A DNA stretch of 64,000 bases from Vibrio syngnathi (GTDB taxonomy: Bacteria; Pseudomonadota; Gammaproteobacteria; Enterobacterales; Vibrionaceae), in the NCBI RefSeq assembly GCF_002119525.1, contig NZ_CP017916.1, positions 682,001 to 746,000 on the forward strand. The letters are read 5' to 3'. The notes under the pieces were generated by a model. It made no database searches and was not told the origin of the DNA. It saw nothing but the letters and a program-made list of their open reading frames with translations. Below are positions 8,470 through 17,218 of this stretch, piece by piece. How positions within the stretch are numbered: position 1 is the stretch's first letter; each line of letters starts with the position of its first letter. Made by a program: the position numbers and the translations under genes.

Positions 8470-10158
8470 TTAATCTTCCCAAATCACCAATTTATCTTTC
8501 GGCCAGTTATGACCGATTTCATGGTATTTCTGCTCAAGGATATGTCGCTTTATCTTGAGAGTAGGGGTAAGTACACCGTTGTCGATGCTCCACGGTTCCT
8601 TAATCATCAGTACCCCTTTGATCTTCTCATGCGAGGCTAACTGTTGGTTCATTTTTTCAATGACACGTTTACTTGTTCTTTCATAACGAGCACGATCAAA
8701 ATTAGGGAAGTCATGCGGTACTACGAGTAGGATCGGGCCCGGTAAGCCTAAGCCGATCAAACACATCATTTCTACGCGGCTGTATTCAAACAGTTTGTTT
8801 TCGATTGGCACGGGAGCCACAAACTTACCTTTCGCAGTTTTAAAGGTGTCTTTCTTACGTCCGCGAATCGTTAGGTAGCCCTCGCTGTCGATATCACCGA
8901 TATCGCCAGTATGAAGCCATCCCTCAGAGTTAAAAGACTCTTGGGTTGCTATGTCATTTTTGTAATAACCAGAGAACATACCTTTGCTTCGAACCAAAAT
9001 TTCTTCATCTTCTGCAATTTTGAGTTCGATGCCTGGGCCAGCATTACCCACAGTACCAATTTTGTCGGCTCTAAACGGGTGGTTAATCGTGCTGTAGGCG
9101 AAAGACTCCGTCATTCCCCAAGCCTCGGTAATGTGTAGGCCAACACTCTCATACCATGCAAGTAGAGCCGGTGATACCGGAGCCGAACCACACCCTAAAA
9201 CGCGGGCTTGATCTAACCCTAGGCCATCAGCCAGTTTCTTCTTAATGATGTTGTTGATAAACGGAATCTTAAGTAAGAAGTTAAGTTTCTTCTGCGGCAG
9301 CTTATCTTGGATTCGTTGCTGGAAGAGAGTCCATAAACGAGGAACTGAAATAAATAGAGTAGGGCGATGCATTTTTACATCATCAATAAAGGTATCTAAA
9401 GACTCAGGGAATGCCGTGACTATACCGCCCATTACCGATGAGCCAAAGATGTACACTCGTTCTGTAATATGGGCAAGCGGTAGATAAGAGAACAGGCGAT
9501 CGCCGGGTTGGATACCAATATGATCGATCAAACGTTGAACTGACCACGTAAAGGCTCCGTATGTGAGCATTGCGCCCTTTGGTAGCCCTGATGTACCCGA
9601 AGTATAAACAAGCGACATTACTTTATCATCGTGATGCTGAGGACGCTTGGTTGATGGCTCATGTGTATCGACGAGTTGCTCGAACGTGTGTTGGCACTTT
9701 GCTGCGCTATCGTAGGGCAGTGAGATACTCACCAAGTTTGGGTTTTCATCCAGTACTTTTTGAGTGGCCTTAGGATCGTCAAGCTTACCCGCTATCACAA
9801 TTTTACTTTCACTGTGTTCGATACAGTACTGTATGGTATCGGCACCCGCGGTAGGAAAGATTGGGACGCTGACAAAATCTCCTAACATCATGGCAAGATC
9901 GCAGATAAACCACTCTGCACAGTTTTTCGATACGAGAGCGACTCGATCACCGGGTTGGGCTCCGAGTCCTTCTAATGCTGACGCCAGTTTCAGTGCTTTG
10001 TCGGCCACTTCTTTATAAGTAAACTCAACAAATTGGCGGTTAATAATTTGCTTTAAGTAGACTTCATCTGGGCGTTCTTCTGCCCATTTTAAAATCATGT
10101 CATTGGGTGTAGGGAGAGCTGTTGCTTGTTCTTGGCTAAACTCGTTAGGCTGAATCAT
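8470..10158 (-). CDS. AMP-binding long-chain acyl-CoA synthetase
   Basis: 562 residues of the ANL adenylating family. The phosphate-binding motif is SLVYTSGTSGLPKGAML (about residue 182). Later motifs are ITEAWGMTES, then HTGDIGDIDSEGYLTIRGR and DTFKTAKGKFVAP. The family activates fatty acids with ATP and joins them to CoA. The sequence is closer to the FAA1-type long-chain ligases than to classic FadD. It sits between the two parts of the Tad locus on the opposite strand, with its own upstream gap of about 90 bases. No sequence evidence ties it to the pilus; it may simply interrupt the locus. Confidence 0.85.
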   Translation of the reverse strand: MIQPNEFSQEQATALPTPNDMILKWAEERPDEVYLKQIINRQFVEFTYKEVADKALKLASALEGLGAQPGDRVALVSKNCAEWFICDLAMMLGDFVSVPIFPTAGADTIQYCIEHSESKIVIAGKLDDPKATQKVLDENPNLVSISLPYDSAAKCQHTFEQLVDTHEPSTKRPQHHDDKVMSLVYTSGTSGLPKGAMLTYGAFTWSVQRLIDHIGIQPGDRLFSYLPLAHITERVYIFGSSVMGGIVTAFPESLDTFIDDVKMHRPTLFISVPRLWTLFQQRIQDKLPQKKLNFLLKIPFINNIIKKKLADGLGLDQARVLGCGSAPVSPALLAWYESVGLHITEAWGMTESFAYSTINHPFRADKIGTVGNAGPGIELKIAEDEEILVRSKGMFSGYYKNDIATQESFNSEGWLHTGDIGDIDSEGYLTIRGRKKDTFKTAKGKFVAPVPIENKLFEYSRVEMMCLIGLGLPGPILLVVPHDFPNFDRARYERTSKRVIEKMNQQLASHEKIKGVLMIKEPWSIDNGVLTPTLKIKRHILEQKYHEIGHNWPKDKLVIWED

Positions 10159-10248
10159 TGTCTAACTCCATGTTTTTCGCTAAGTTATTTTTGTTAAAAT
10201 CATGTTAAATGTACCATGATTTTTTCTTTTAGGGAGTAAAATTAGCGT

Positions 10249-11004
10249 TTATGTTCTTTGTTTTCCGTTATCTGTGCAGGCTCGCCTGTAACTTGCAGGC
10301 GTTACTCCAGTCCGTTTCTTAAAAATTCTCGAGAAATATGACACATCCTTGTATCCACATTGATAGGCAATGACAGCAATTTTTGATTCGGTATCTGCTT
10401 CGATTAACTTTTTGGCAAGTAGAATACGTTTATCGCACACGAAGTCTCTGAAGCTTACTCCAAAGTGTAGATGAAACTTCTTAGAAAAATAGGTGGTTGA
10501 ACAGTGACATTTCTCGGCGATCTCTGTTTCTCTGATTTCTTTGTTGATGTTGTCCATCACAAAGTTAACAACTTCGGATGTGAAGACCTTTACAGGCAGT
10601 TGGTTGTTGTTGTTGTTGTTTGTGTCTCTGTCGATATCGAAGTGGGACTCGAACATATGCTGTGTCTTAGCCTTAAGCTCTTCGAATTGACTGGTCAGAT
10701 GATTACTGTTTGTTTCTATGATGAAAAATATATTCTTATGATTTCGAACGATATTAGGTAACGGGTCAGAGCAAATAATGACAATTCTTTTGTTTAAGTT
10801 TTCGCAAATAGATAAAGCCATGGTAAGTAGTTGGATTTTATCTGCGCTATTCAATATGAAAAATACCAATCTTACATCTAAGTTACTGATTATAGATATG
10901 TCTTGTTTGAAGTTTTTAATAGAAAAATAGTGGCCTATTTTATTAATAATAACGGAGTTGAAATCACTATCTTTGTCCGACAATAACGGAGTTACTATTT
11001 TCAT
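10249..11004 (-). CDS. AraC-family regulator divergent from flp
   Basis: 251 residues. The C-terminal 100 residues form a double AraC helix-turn-helix: EIAEKCHCSTTYFSKKFHLH, FRDFVCDKRILLAKKLIEA and VIAYQCGYKDVSYFSRIFKK, ending TGVTPASYRR. The N-terminal half (about 1-125) looks like a worn response-regulator receiver and lacks a convincing acidic pocket. A run of six Asn (near residue 130), encoded by an AAC repeat, forms a linker. It is transcribed away from flp with a shared 194-base gap, so it is a good candidate regulator of the main Tad operon. That role is inferred from position only. Confidence 0.8.
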   Translation of the reverse strand: MKIVTPLLSDKDSDFNSVIINKIGHYFSIKNFKQDISIISNLDVRLVFFILNSADKIQLLTMALSICENLNKRIVIICSDPLPNIVRNHKNIFFIIETNSNHLTSQFEELKAKTQHMFESHFDIDRDTNNNNNNQLPVKVFTSEVVNFVMDNINKEIRETEIAEKCHCSTTYFSKKFHLHFGVSFRDFVCDKRILLAKKLIEADTESKIAVIAYQCGYKDVSYFSRIFKKRTGVTPASYRRACTDNGKQRT

Positions 11005-11156
11005 TTTAATATAATCTTAGTTTCATATTGGTTTTTTTGTCTAAAAACAACCGAATAACAAGTAATAGTAATTAGATTAGAAGTACCACAAGAAAGTGCA
11101 AGTAAATGGCAAAATAATCCTAACCTAATATATCGTTCAGCTCTAGATTTAGTTTA

Positions 11157-11173
11157 CAGGTAAATAAAACCTG
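11157..11173 (+). promoter_or_regulatory. Inverted repeat just before flp
   Basis: CAGGT, seven bases, ACCTG: a perfect 5-7-5 inverted repeat 25 bases before the flp start, in the flp/araC intergenic region. It may be an operator for the divergent AraC-type regulator or another factor. Short, so it could be chance. Confidence 0.3.
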
Positions 11174-11198
11174 ATACGTAAATCAAGGAGAGATTCTT

Positions 11199-11387
11199 AT
11201 GAGTAACCTATTGAAAAAAATTAAAGAATTTATGAATGATGAAGAAGGTTTAACGGTCATCGAATATGTGATCGGTGCTGCTATGCTCGTGTTAGGGTTG
11301 ACAACCATATTCAGTGGAATTGGTAATGTCTTGTCAGCAAAACTCAGTGCTATTGTTAATGCTATTAGTACGACAACAGCCCCGTAG
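11199..11387 (+). CDS. flp: Flp major pilin
   Basis: 62 residues after AAGGAGAG. It shows the Flp prepilin form: a charged leader ending EEG, the cleavage site, then LTVIEYVIGAAMLVLGL. The Glu at mature position 5 and Tyr at position 6 are hallmarks of Flp pilins. The C-terminus (AISTTTAP) is rich in Ser and Thr and could carry O-linked modification. The prepilin peptidase gene lies 160 bases downstream. This should be the main structural subunit of the pilus and first gene of the main operon. Confidence 0.93.
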   Translation: MSNLLKKIKEFMNDEEGLTVIEYVIGAAMLVLGLTTIFSGIGNVLSAKLSAIVNAISTTTAP

Positions 11388-11392
11388 ACACT

Positions 11393-11545
11393 ATGAATAA
11401 AAAGGGAATTAGAAAGCAGAAAGGACTAACTATTGTCGAGTACGTTATCGGTGCTGCTTTACTTGTCATTTTTGCTTGGGCCATATTCTCTGGTATAGCT
11501 ACAGCCTTGTTCAGTAAATTCATAATAATTGTGTCAGGTATATAA
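11393..11545 (+). CDS. Second Flp-type pilin (50 aa)
   Basis: A short gene of 50 codons plus stop, read directly from the sequence. The protein starts MNKKGIRKQKGLTIVEYVIG and continues with a hydrophobic helix, ending FIIIVSGI. It has the same processing form as the first pilin (KG, then LTIVEY with Glu5 and Tyr6), but a shorter basic leader and no polar tail. It begins six bases after the first flp stop with no clear ribosome binding site, so translational coupling is likely. It may be a minor or alternative pilin, or an inner-membrane pseudopilin. Confidence 0.85.
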   Translation: MNKKGIRKQKGLTIVEYVIGAALLVIFAWAIFSGIATALFSKFIIIVSGI

Positions 11546-11549
11546 ATGA

Positions 11550-12080
11550 ATGATAAGTGAATCTCTGGTTTTTTGGGTGCTATTAATTGTTGTTTCAGTC
11601 TTCGATGTGAAAGAAAGTCGGATACCAAATAAAGCTCTGATTTTATTTGTATTACTGTACTTTATTTTATTGATTAATGGCGGAATTTCTTGGGATTCAC
11701 TTACGACTTCTTTAGTTGGTGCTGCAACCTTTTTCTTTTCAGGCCTTTTTTTATATTTTTTACGAGCAATGTCTGCTGGTGATGTAAAACTATTGGGTGT
11801 GATAGGCCTGTATGTCGGTTGGGGTAATTTGCTTGATATTTCTTATTATATTCTCATTGCCGCAGGGATAATAGCTACATTTTACTTGCTCTATAATAGT
11901 GCAAACAGTGAATCTCTGACCGTTAGAAACTATTTTGAAGAAAAACTAATGTTAGTTAGTGGAATGTCAACCAGAACAAAGAATGTGTCTACGGTTCATT
12001 ATCGGTATTCAAATAAGGTGACGATGCCTTTCGCACCTTCAGTTGTTATAGGCTTAGCGATGTATAGCTATTTTACGTAA
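11550..12080 (+). CDS. tadV: Tad prepilin peptidase (TadV/CpaA)
   Basis: 176 residues with several membrane segments. The two aspartates of the type IV prepilin peptidase family lie in DVKESRIPN (about residue 19) and in AMSAGDVKLLGVIGLYVG (about residue 75). The short length without the N-terminal methylase domain is normal for the Tad type. It cleaves Flp and pseudopilin leaders at the inner membrane. The start ATG at 11550 is four bases after the second flp stop, suggesting tight coupling. Confidence 0.9.
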   Translation: MISESLVFWVLLIVVSVFDVKESRIPNKALILFVLLYFILLINGGISWDSLTTSLVGAATFFFSGLFLYFLRAMSAGDVKLLGVIGLYVGWGNLLDISYYILIAAGIIATFYLLYNSANSESLTVRNYFEEKLMLVSGMSTRTKNVSTVHYRYSNKVTMPFAPSVVIGLAMYSYFT

Positions 12081-12119
12081 TTTAAATTGAATTATTATTC
12101 GATGTGTTGGAGAGAACAT

Positions 12120-13469
12120 ATGGATATTAGTGGGATACCATCCCCGAGTAATTTAAAGCCTCAAATATCAGCTCCTGTGGTTCCTACATCCATTGAAATG
12201 CTTGGTGTACCTGAGGTTGTGATTGAAAATTTATTACTCAAACACCTGTCCGCTTACCCTAAGTCAGATGTATTGGATCTATCTAACTATTTATGTGTGG
12301 TTACACATATTGTAGAAAATGGACTTGCGGTACTTAGACAAAAATCATTCATTGAAGTTTTTCAACCAACTTCAGCTTTAACGTTAGATTCATCTTCACA
12401 CAGCCATGTCCGTTACTCACTGTCTGAAAAAGGCATAGAAGAAGCGGATTTAGCTTTCACTCGAGATGCTTACTTAGGACCTGTTCCTGTATCTCTCTCT
12501 CAATATAGCAATATTGTGAATCAACAAGATTTACGCTCTGAATTGGTGACTCGACCGCATGTTGAAGCGGCTCTTAGTGACGTCTACGGAGTCGACAGAA
12601 TGATATCGGTGTTGGGACCTGCAATTAATTCAGGCAGAGCTCTACTTCTTTATGGGCATGCTGGTACAGGTAAAACGTTTGTAGCAACACGTATCGTCAA
12701 TGCTCTACACACTTCAGTGTTTATCCCTTATGCCGTTTACGCCTTCGGTAACATTATTAAAGTTTTTTCTACGCAACATCATAAACCGCTAGACAGCAAC
12801 GGTAGTGAAACATTGGTTTCTCTCAAGGATCAGTACGACAAGCGTTGGCTCAATTGTGAAAGACCCAATATTCAGGTGGGTGGAGAGTTGACCATGGATA
12901 TGCTCGAAGTTAATCATTCTGAGAACAGCCGAGTTTGGTTAGCGCCTTTACAAATGATGGCAAATAATGGGATTTTGGTTATTGATGACCTTGGGCGTCA
13001 ACCAATGCCAGTGGACAACCTCCTTAATCGTTGGATTGTACCTATGGAGCATTACTTCGATTACCTATCGTTACCGAATGGGCAGCAAGTTACGATGCCA
13101 TTTGTGCTCACACTCGCTTTCTCCACCAACTTAAACCCAGATAAGATCAGTGACCCTGCATTCTTGCGTCGGTTGGGTTATAAAATTGAATTTAAACCTC
13201 TTTGCCAACGAGACTATGAAGCTTTATGGATGAGTGTTGTTTCTGATAAAGGGGTAGAACTTCAAGATGGTTTCTTTGAGCGATTGTCTCAAATGCACAC
13301 GCTATACAAAGTGCCACTTTTCCCTTGCTTACCTAAAGATCTCGCAGGTATTAGCAAAGATATTCTTTCATTTGAACAACTCCCGCCAGTTATTACTTTT
13401 GATATTCTTTCCATGGCATGGGAAGTCTACTTTACCTCTGATGGACACGAGGAAGAAAATAATGAATAA
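12120..13469 (+). CDS. AAA ATPase of Tad loci, function unknown
   Basis: 449 residues from ATG 12120, chosen because TTGGAGAG lies just upstream; an in-frame ATG at 12087 has no such site. The first 150 residues look like a winged-helix domain (LLKHLSAYPKSDVLDLSNYL, then RYSLSEKGIEEADLAF), followed by YLGPVPVSLSQY. The AAA core has Walker A LLLYGHAGTGKTFVATRI and Walker B GILVIDDLGRQ, with a downstream SDPAFLRRLGYKIEF that fits an arginine finger region. Similar ATPases with a G-P-x-P-V linker are known near pilus genes, but to my knowledge none has a defined role. It overlaps rcpC by eight bases. Confidence 0.75.
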   Translation: MDISGIPSPSNLKPQISAPVVPTSIEMLGVPEVVIENLLLKHLSAYPKSDVLDLSNYLCVVTHIVENGLAVLRQKSFIEVFQPTSALTLDSSSHSHVRYSLSEKGIEEADLAFTRDAYLGPVPVSLSQYSNIVNQQDLRSELVTRPHVEAALSDVYGVDRMISVLGPAINSGRALLLYGHAGTGKTFVATRIVNALHTSVFIPYAVYAFGNIIKVFSTQHHKPLDSNGSETLVSLKDQYDKRWLNCERPNIQVGGELTMDMLEVNHSENSRVWLAPLQMMANNGILVIDDLGRQPMPVDNLLNRWIVPMEHYFDYLSLPNGQQVTMPFVLTLAFSTNLNPDKISDPAFLRRLGYKIEFKPLCQRDYEALWMSVVSDKGVELQDGFFERLSQMHTLYKVPLFPCLPKDLAGISKDILSFEQLPPVITFDILSMAWEVYFTSDGHEEENNE

Positions 13470-14211
13470 GAGTCAGGTATTCCTATTGTTTTTACTGTCC
13501 GTAGTATTCGGCTTAGCGGCTGTATTTTTTGCTAAGCAATGGATGGATAACCAAGTTCAACCGACGATCGAAGTTGAAGAGGTTGAACGTCACCCGGTTG
13601 TAGTCGCATCTCAAGAAATTGAAGCTGGAACCGTAATTGAAGATCAGTACTTAACGACGAAGCTGATGGAAGTGGATTGGATCAATGAAAATAATTACTC
13701 AGATCAAAACGAGCTAATTGGAAAAGTTGTCGCCAATACTATCTACGCAGGAGAGGTGCTTCATAAGTTGCGTTTTACCGTTCCTGGCGAAGGTTCAACA
13801 CTCGCTGCGTTGATTCCTGAAAATAAGCGAGCAGTAACTATTCGAGTCGATGATGTTATCGGTGTTGCTGGGTTTCTATTACCAGGAAACAAGGTCGATA
13901 TTCTTAATACCGTTTCCTATGGCAAAAACTCAGCGGCGACTCGAACCGTGTTGAAAGATATTAAAGTGTTAGCCGTAGACCAAACAGCAAGAACCAAAGA
14001 AAACAGCCCTATCATAGTTCGAGCGGTAACACTTGAGGTGACCCCTAAAGATGCAGAGAAGCTTCTTACGGCGAAGAGCAAAGGCAGTATTCAGCTCACC
14101 TTAAGAAACCCTCATGAGGTTGATAAAAAAGTCGTTCGTCGATACGTGCCTAGACCCAGTGTCACCATTATCAAGGGTACGGAAACATCCAGTGTGCGCG
14201 TCAAGGATTGA
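13462..14211 (+). CDS. rcpC: Tad pilus assembly protein RcpC/CpaB
   Basis: 249 residues from ATG 13462, which overlaps the end of the ATPase gene. One N-terminal membrane helix (QVFLLFLLSVVFGLAAVFF) is followed by a SAF domain (about residues 45-110: VVVASQEIEAGTVIEDQYL) and the RcpC-type region (AVTIRVDDVIGVAGFLLPGN, KVDILNTV). CpaB/RcpC proteins are periplasmic and work with the Tad secretin. A longer in-frame reading to 13267 lies inside the ATPase gene and is not credible. Confidence 0.9.
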   Translation: MNKSQVFLLFLLSVVFGLAAVFFAKQWMDNQVQPTIEVEEVERHPVVVASQEIEAGTVIEDQYLTTKLMEVDWINENNYSDQNELIGKVVANTIYAGEVLHKLRFTVPGEGSTLAALIPENKRAVTIRVDDVIGVAGFLLPGNKVDILNTVSYGKNSAATRTVLKDIKVLAVDQTARTKENSPIIVRAVTLEVTPKDAEKLLTAKSKGSIQLTLRNPHEVDKKVVRRYVPRPSVTIIKGTETSSVRVKD

Positions 14212-14219
14212 GGTGAGAT

Positions 14220-15677
14220 ATGAGAATTATATTAGCGTTATTTTTTAGCCTGATTTGTTTTTCGACCGCAAGTGTTGCTGCATTGCAAACGGGAAAAACA
14301 GTGACGGTTCCACACCATAAATCTACACATGTGGTGTTATCAGGCAAAGCGAGCAAGGTTTCACTTGGTGACCCTGATGTTTTGGATATCGTAATTTTAA
14401 AATCTAACGAAGTGTTTTTGATTGGTAAAAAGTTAGGAGCGACAAATCTGATGGCTTGGGATTCACGAGGACAGTTGATTGAGTCGATTAATATCGAGGT
14501 CACTCATGACTTAAATAGTTTGAAGTCCAAGCTGTATGAGTTTCTTCCTGATGAGACTATAGAGGTTCACAGCGCGCAGAATCGTTTGTTACTGAGTGGG
14601 CAAATTAGCAACCAACAGAAGATGAATGTTGCCATGCGAATTGCTGAAACTTACGCAGCAGGGCAAGCTGCAGACGACTCTAAAGAGAGCGGTAGTGAGC
14701 AAGTTGCTGCCACCGGAGTCATCAATTTAATGTCGATTGGTGGCGCTCAACAAGTCATGTTAGAAGTGACGGTCGCCGAGGTTCAGCGAAGCTTGGTGAG
14801 AAAGTTCGATGCCAATTTCCACTTCTTCCAGACCAGTGGCTCTAACTTTTCATGGGGTGCATCATCGGTTCCTGCTGGTGTATTAGGGGCTACGCCAATC
14901 TTTGATATTCCAACCTCTACTGATTACGGGATTTTAGGCTCGTTCATTGATAGTAATACCCTGTTTACATTCGCCCTGGATGTAGCAAAACAGAATGGTG
15001 TAGCGAAAGTATTAGCTGAACCTAACTTAACCGCATTAAGTGGATCTAAGGCTGAGTTTTTAGCGGGTGGTGAATTCCCTATCCCTGTGCCAGATGAAGA
15101 TGGTATTACGATTGAATATAAAGAGTATGGGGTCGGTCTGAAATTCATCCCAACGGTTCTGAGTGATAAAAAGATCAATCTAAACTTGGCTGTGGATGTG
15201 AGTGAAATTGCGAACAGCAGTTCATTGACTATCGACCCTGGTTCGACGAATGCGACGTATTTTATCCCTCCAATCACACGTCGAAGTGCCTCTTCTACGC
15301 TTGAACTTGCGGATGGTCAAACCATTGGTATTGCGGGGCTTCTGAGTGAAAACGTACGGGACGTCAGTAACAAAATGCCAGGTATTGGGGATGTGCCAAT
15401 TTTAGGTCAGCTCTTCAATAGTCAAGAGTATGTATCTGGCGAAACTGAGCTTGTCATTCTTGTTACGCCTAGGCTCGCTAAACCCGTAGACAGAAGCAAA
15501 GTCACACTGCCAACTGATGCCTTTGTTAACCCGAATGACCTGGAATATTACTTGTTAGGTAGAAGCGCTTATATTGCTGAGCCTTCTGATTCTGAAGACA
15601 ACAGTAATGTAAGTTCTTCTAAACCTATCACACCAACTGATGGTGGTAGTGAAGGTTCATTCGGTCATGATTTGTAA
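14220..15677 (+). CDS. rcpA: Tad outer membrane secretin RcpA/CpaC
   Basis: 485 residues with a signal peptide ending VAALQTG. The N-terminal pilus-secretin domain (about 25-100: VVLSGKASKVSLGDPDVLDI, VFLIGKKLGATNLMAWD) precedes a BON-like region. The C-terminal secretin core (about 175-430) includes VMLEVTVAEVQRSLVRKF, KVLAEPNLTALSGSKAEFL and ETELVILVTPRLAKPV. It forms the outer membrane channel through which the Flp pilus leaves. It starts eight bases after rcpC. Confidence 0.93.
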   Translation: MRIILALFFSLICFSTASVAALQTGKTVTVPHHKSTHVVLSGKASKVSLGDPDVLDIVILKSNEVFLIGKKLGATNLMAWDSRGQLIESINIEVTHDLNSLKSKLYEFLPDETIEVHSAQNRLLLSGQISNQQKMNVAMRIAETYAAGQAADDSKESGSEQVAATGVINLMSIGGAQQVMLEVTVAEVQRSLVRKFDANFHFFQTSGSNFSWGASSVPAGVLGATPIFDIPTSTDYGILGSFIDSNTLFTFALDVAKQNGVAKVLAEPNLTALSGSKAEFLAGGEFPIPVPDEDGITIEYKEYGVGLKFIPTVLSDKKINLNLAVDVSEIANSSSLTIDPGSTNATYFIPPITRRSASSTLELADGQTIGIAGLLSENVRDVSNKMPGIGDVPILGQLFNSQEYVSGETELVILVTPRLAKPVDRSKVTLPTDAFVNPNDLEYYLLGRSAYIAEPSDSEDNSNVSSSKPITPTDGGSEGSFGHDL

Positions 15678-15687
15678 GGAGATAGAT

Positions 15688-15936
15688 ATGATTAGAACAA
15701 TGATGGTCTTTCTCGCACTGGTATTAGTCGGTTGTGCGAATGACGCGCCTTTAGGGCAGTCGGTTGCTCAGTTGAAAGTGGAACAAACGTACAACCCGAA
15801 CGCTACTCAAGAGAACTTGGAAGTTTTACCTGATGGGACTGGTGAGCGTATGCAAGCTAGTTATGACAACTATGTGGGTAAAGGTGATGAGGATCTTTCC
15901 GGAAACAATAGCCAGGTTTTACAAAGCTTTAATTAG
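15688..15936 (+). CDS. Small lipoprotein of the Tad operon
   Basis: 82 residues. The signal sequence MIRTMMVFLALVLVGCAND has a lipobox (LVGC), so the mature protein is probably lipid-anchored. The rest is short and polar with no known domain. The start at 15688 has AAGGAGAT upstream; a longer reading from 15640 would overlap rcpA. Position after the secretin suggests a pilotin-like or RcpB-like role, but the sequence does not prove it. Confidence 0.65.
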   Translation: MIRTMMVFLALVLVGCANDAPLGQSVAQLKVEQTYNPNATQENLEVLPDGTGERMQASYDNYVGKGDEDLSGNNSQVLQSFN

Positions 15937-15950
15937 CGTGGAGGTACTTT

Positions 15951-17216
15951 ATGTCGTATCAAGTATCAAATAGTCCCAAGAAGCAGGGAGGTTTGGTGGT
16001 CATCTTTGTGACCATTGCGTTACTCGTATTCCTTGCGGTGTCTGCTTTGGCGGTGGACATCAACCATATGCTAGTGAATAAAACGCGCTTACAGAATGCG
16101 GTTGACTCCGCTGCATTGGCTGCAGCCACTATATTGGATAACAGCAAAGACCAGGCTGCGGTATCTGCAGAAGTTACATCAACATTGAATGCTATGGCGG
16201 GAGCTTCTGGTAATCATGAATTTAATTTTTCTACAGCAGTGGTAAGTGTTGAATACTCCAATGACCCTCAAAGTTTTGCGGGGACAACTACGTTTGGTGC
16301 TGATGATGATGTTTATGTTCGCGTTAATGTTAGTTCACTGGATATGGATGAATTTTTCATTCAGATGTTTGGTTTAGCTAAAGATGTATCGGCAACAGCG
16401 GTTGCTGGGCCAAGTTCTGGACTGCAAGTTGTCAACAACATTGTACCTATTGGAGTATGTATTGGTGATGGAACTTCAGATAATGACATCAATGAAGACG
16501 GCTATGATGATGCGACGGGTGAAGCAATTACCAATGTATTTGGCTATGAAGTAGGAACCGTTCATGCTCTAAAAGTGGGTGATAAAAAACTGTCACAAAT
16601 GGGGAATGGTAACTATCACTTGCTGGACTTTGGGTCTGGGGGAAAAACAGTAAAAGAGGCGTTGGCTGGTTATTACGACTACTCCGTAGCTATTGGCGAT
16701 AGTGTCACTACCAAGCCCGGGGGAACTGTCGGCCCCACTGCTGATGGGTTGAACACTCGCTTTGGTGATTATGGTGGTGGTTTATCAAGTTCAGCTTATC
16801 CTTCTGATTATGTCACTACCGAGCCTAACTCCCAAATTGAGATAGATAAAAAAACGGGCGACATTAATTTTGATGGCTCTTATACCTATGCTCAATATGA
16901 GTCAGACACAAACGCATGTATTACAAACAATGGTTCGGGTTGTGTTTCTGGTGGTACAGCATGGCGACGCATTCTTCCAATTCCGATGGTCGATTGTTCG
17001 GGTAAAAGTGGTGGAGTAACCAGTTTTACCGTGCAGAAAATAGGGTGTTTCTTCTTATTGCAAAAGGCACCAAGTAACAATTCAGGAACCCCAGCAGTAT
17101 TTGGTGAGTTTATACATTCTTGTAGTGTCGCTGGTGGCTCTGGTGGTTCTGAATCATCAACTGAAGGTCCATACAAAATTGTTTTGTATAAAGACCCTGA
17201 TGGGGGAGGCTCTTAG
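15951..17216 (+). CDS. TadG-like envelope protein (second copy)
   Basis: 421 residues. The N-terminal TadE/G-like segment is GGLVVIFVTIALLVFLAVSA, followed by LAVDINHMLVNKTRLQNAVD and SAALAAATIL. The remaining periplasmic part is Gly/Ser/Asp-rich with cysteines and shows no von Willebrand-type motif, unlike the TadG-like protein near 7 kb. A calcium-binding-like acidic stretch (DNDINEDGYDDATG, about residue 181) is visible. Start has GTGGAGGTAC upstream. It is probably a minor pilus-assembly protein of the main operon. Confidence 0.8.
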   Translation: MSYQVSNSPKKQGGLVVIFVTIALLVFLAVSALAVDINHMLVNKTRLQNAVDSAALAAATILDNSKDQAAVSAEVTSTLNAMAGASGNHEFNFSTAVVSVEYSNDPQSFAGTTTFGADDDVYVRVNVSSLDMDEFFIQMFGLAKDVSATAVAGPSSGLQVVNNIVPIGVCIGDGTSDNDINEDGYDDATGEAITNVFGYEVGTVHALKVGDKKLSQMGNGNYHLLDFGSGGKTVKEALAGYYDYSVAIGDSVTTKPGGTVGPTADGLNTRFGDYGGGLSSSAYPSDYVTTEPNSQIEIDKKTGDINFDGSYTYAQYESDTNACITNNGSGCVSGGTAWRRILPIPMVDCSGKSGGVTSFTVQKIGCFFLLQKAPSNNSGTPAVFGEFIHSCSVAGGSGGSESSTEGPYKIVLYKDPDGGGS

Positions 17217-17218
17217 TT

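Noticed and set aside
13267..13461. N-terminal extension of RcpC
   Set aside because: It would overlap the ATPase gene by 200 bases, and the true signal segment starts at 13462.
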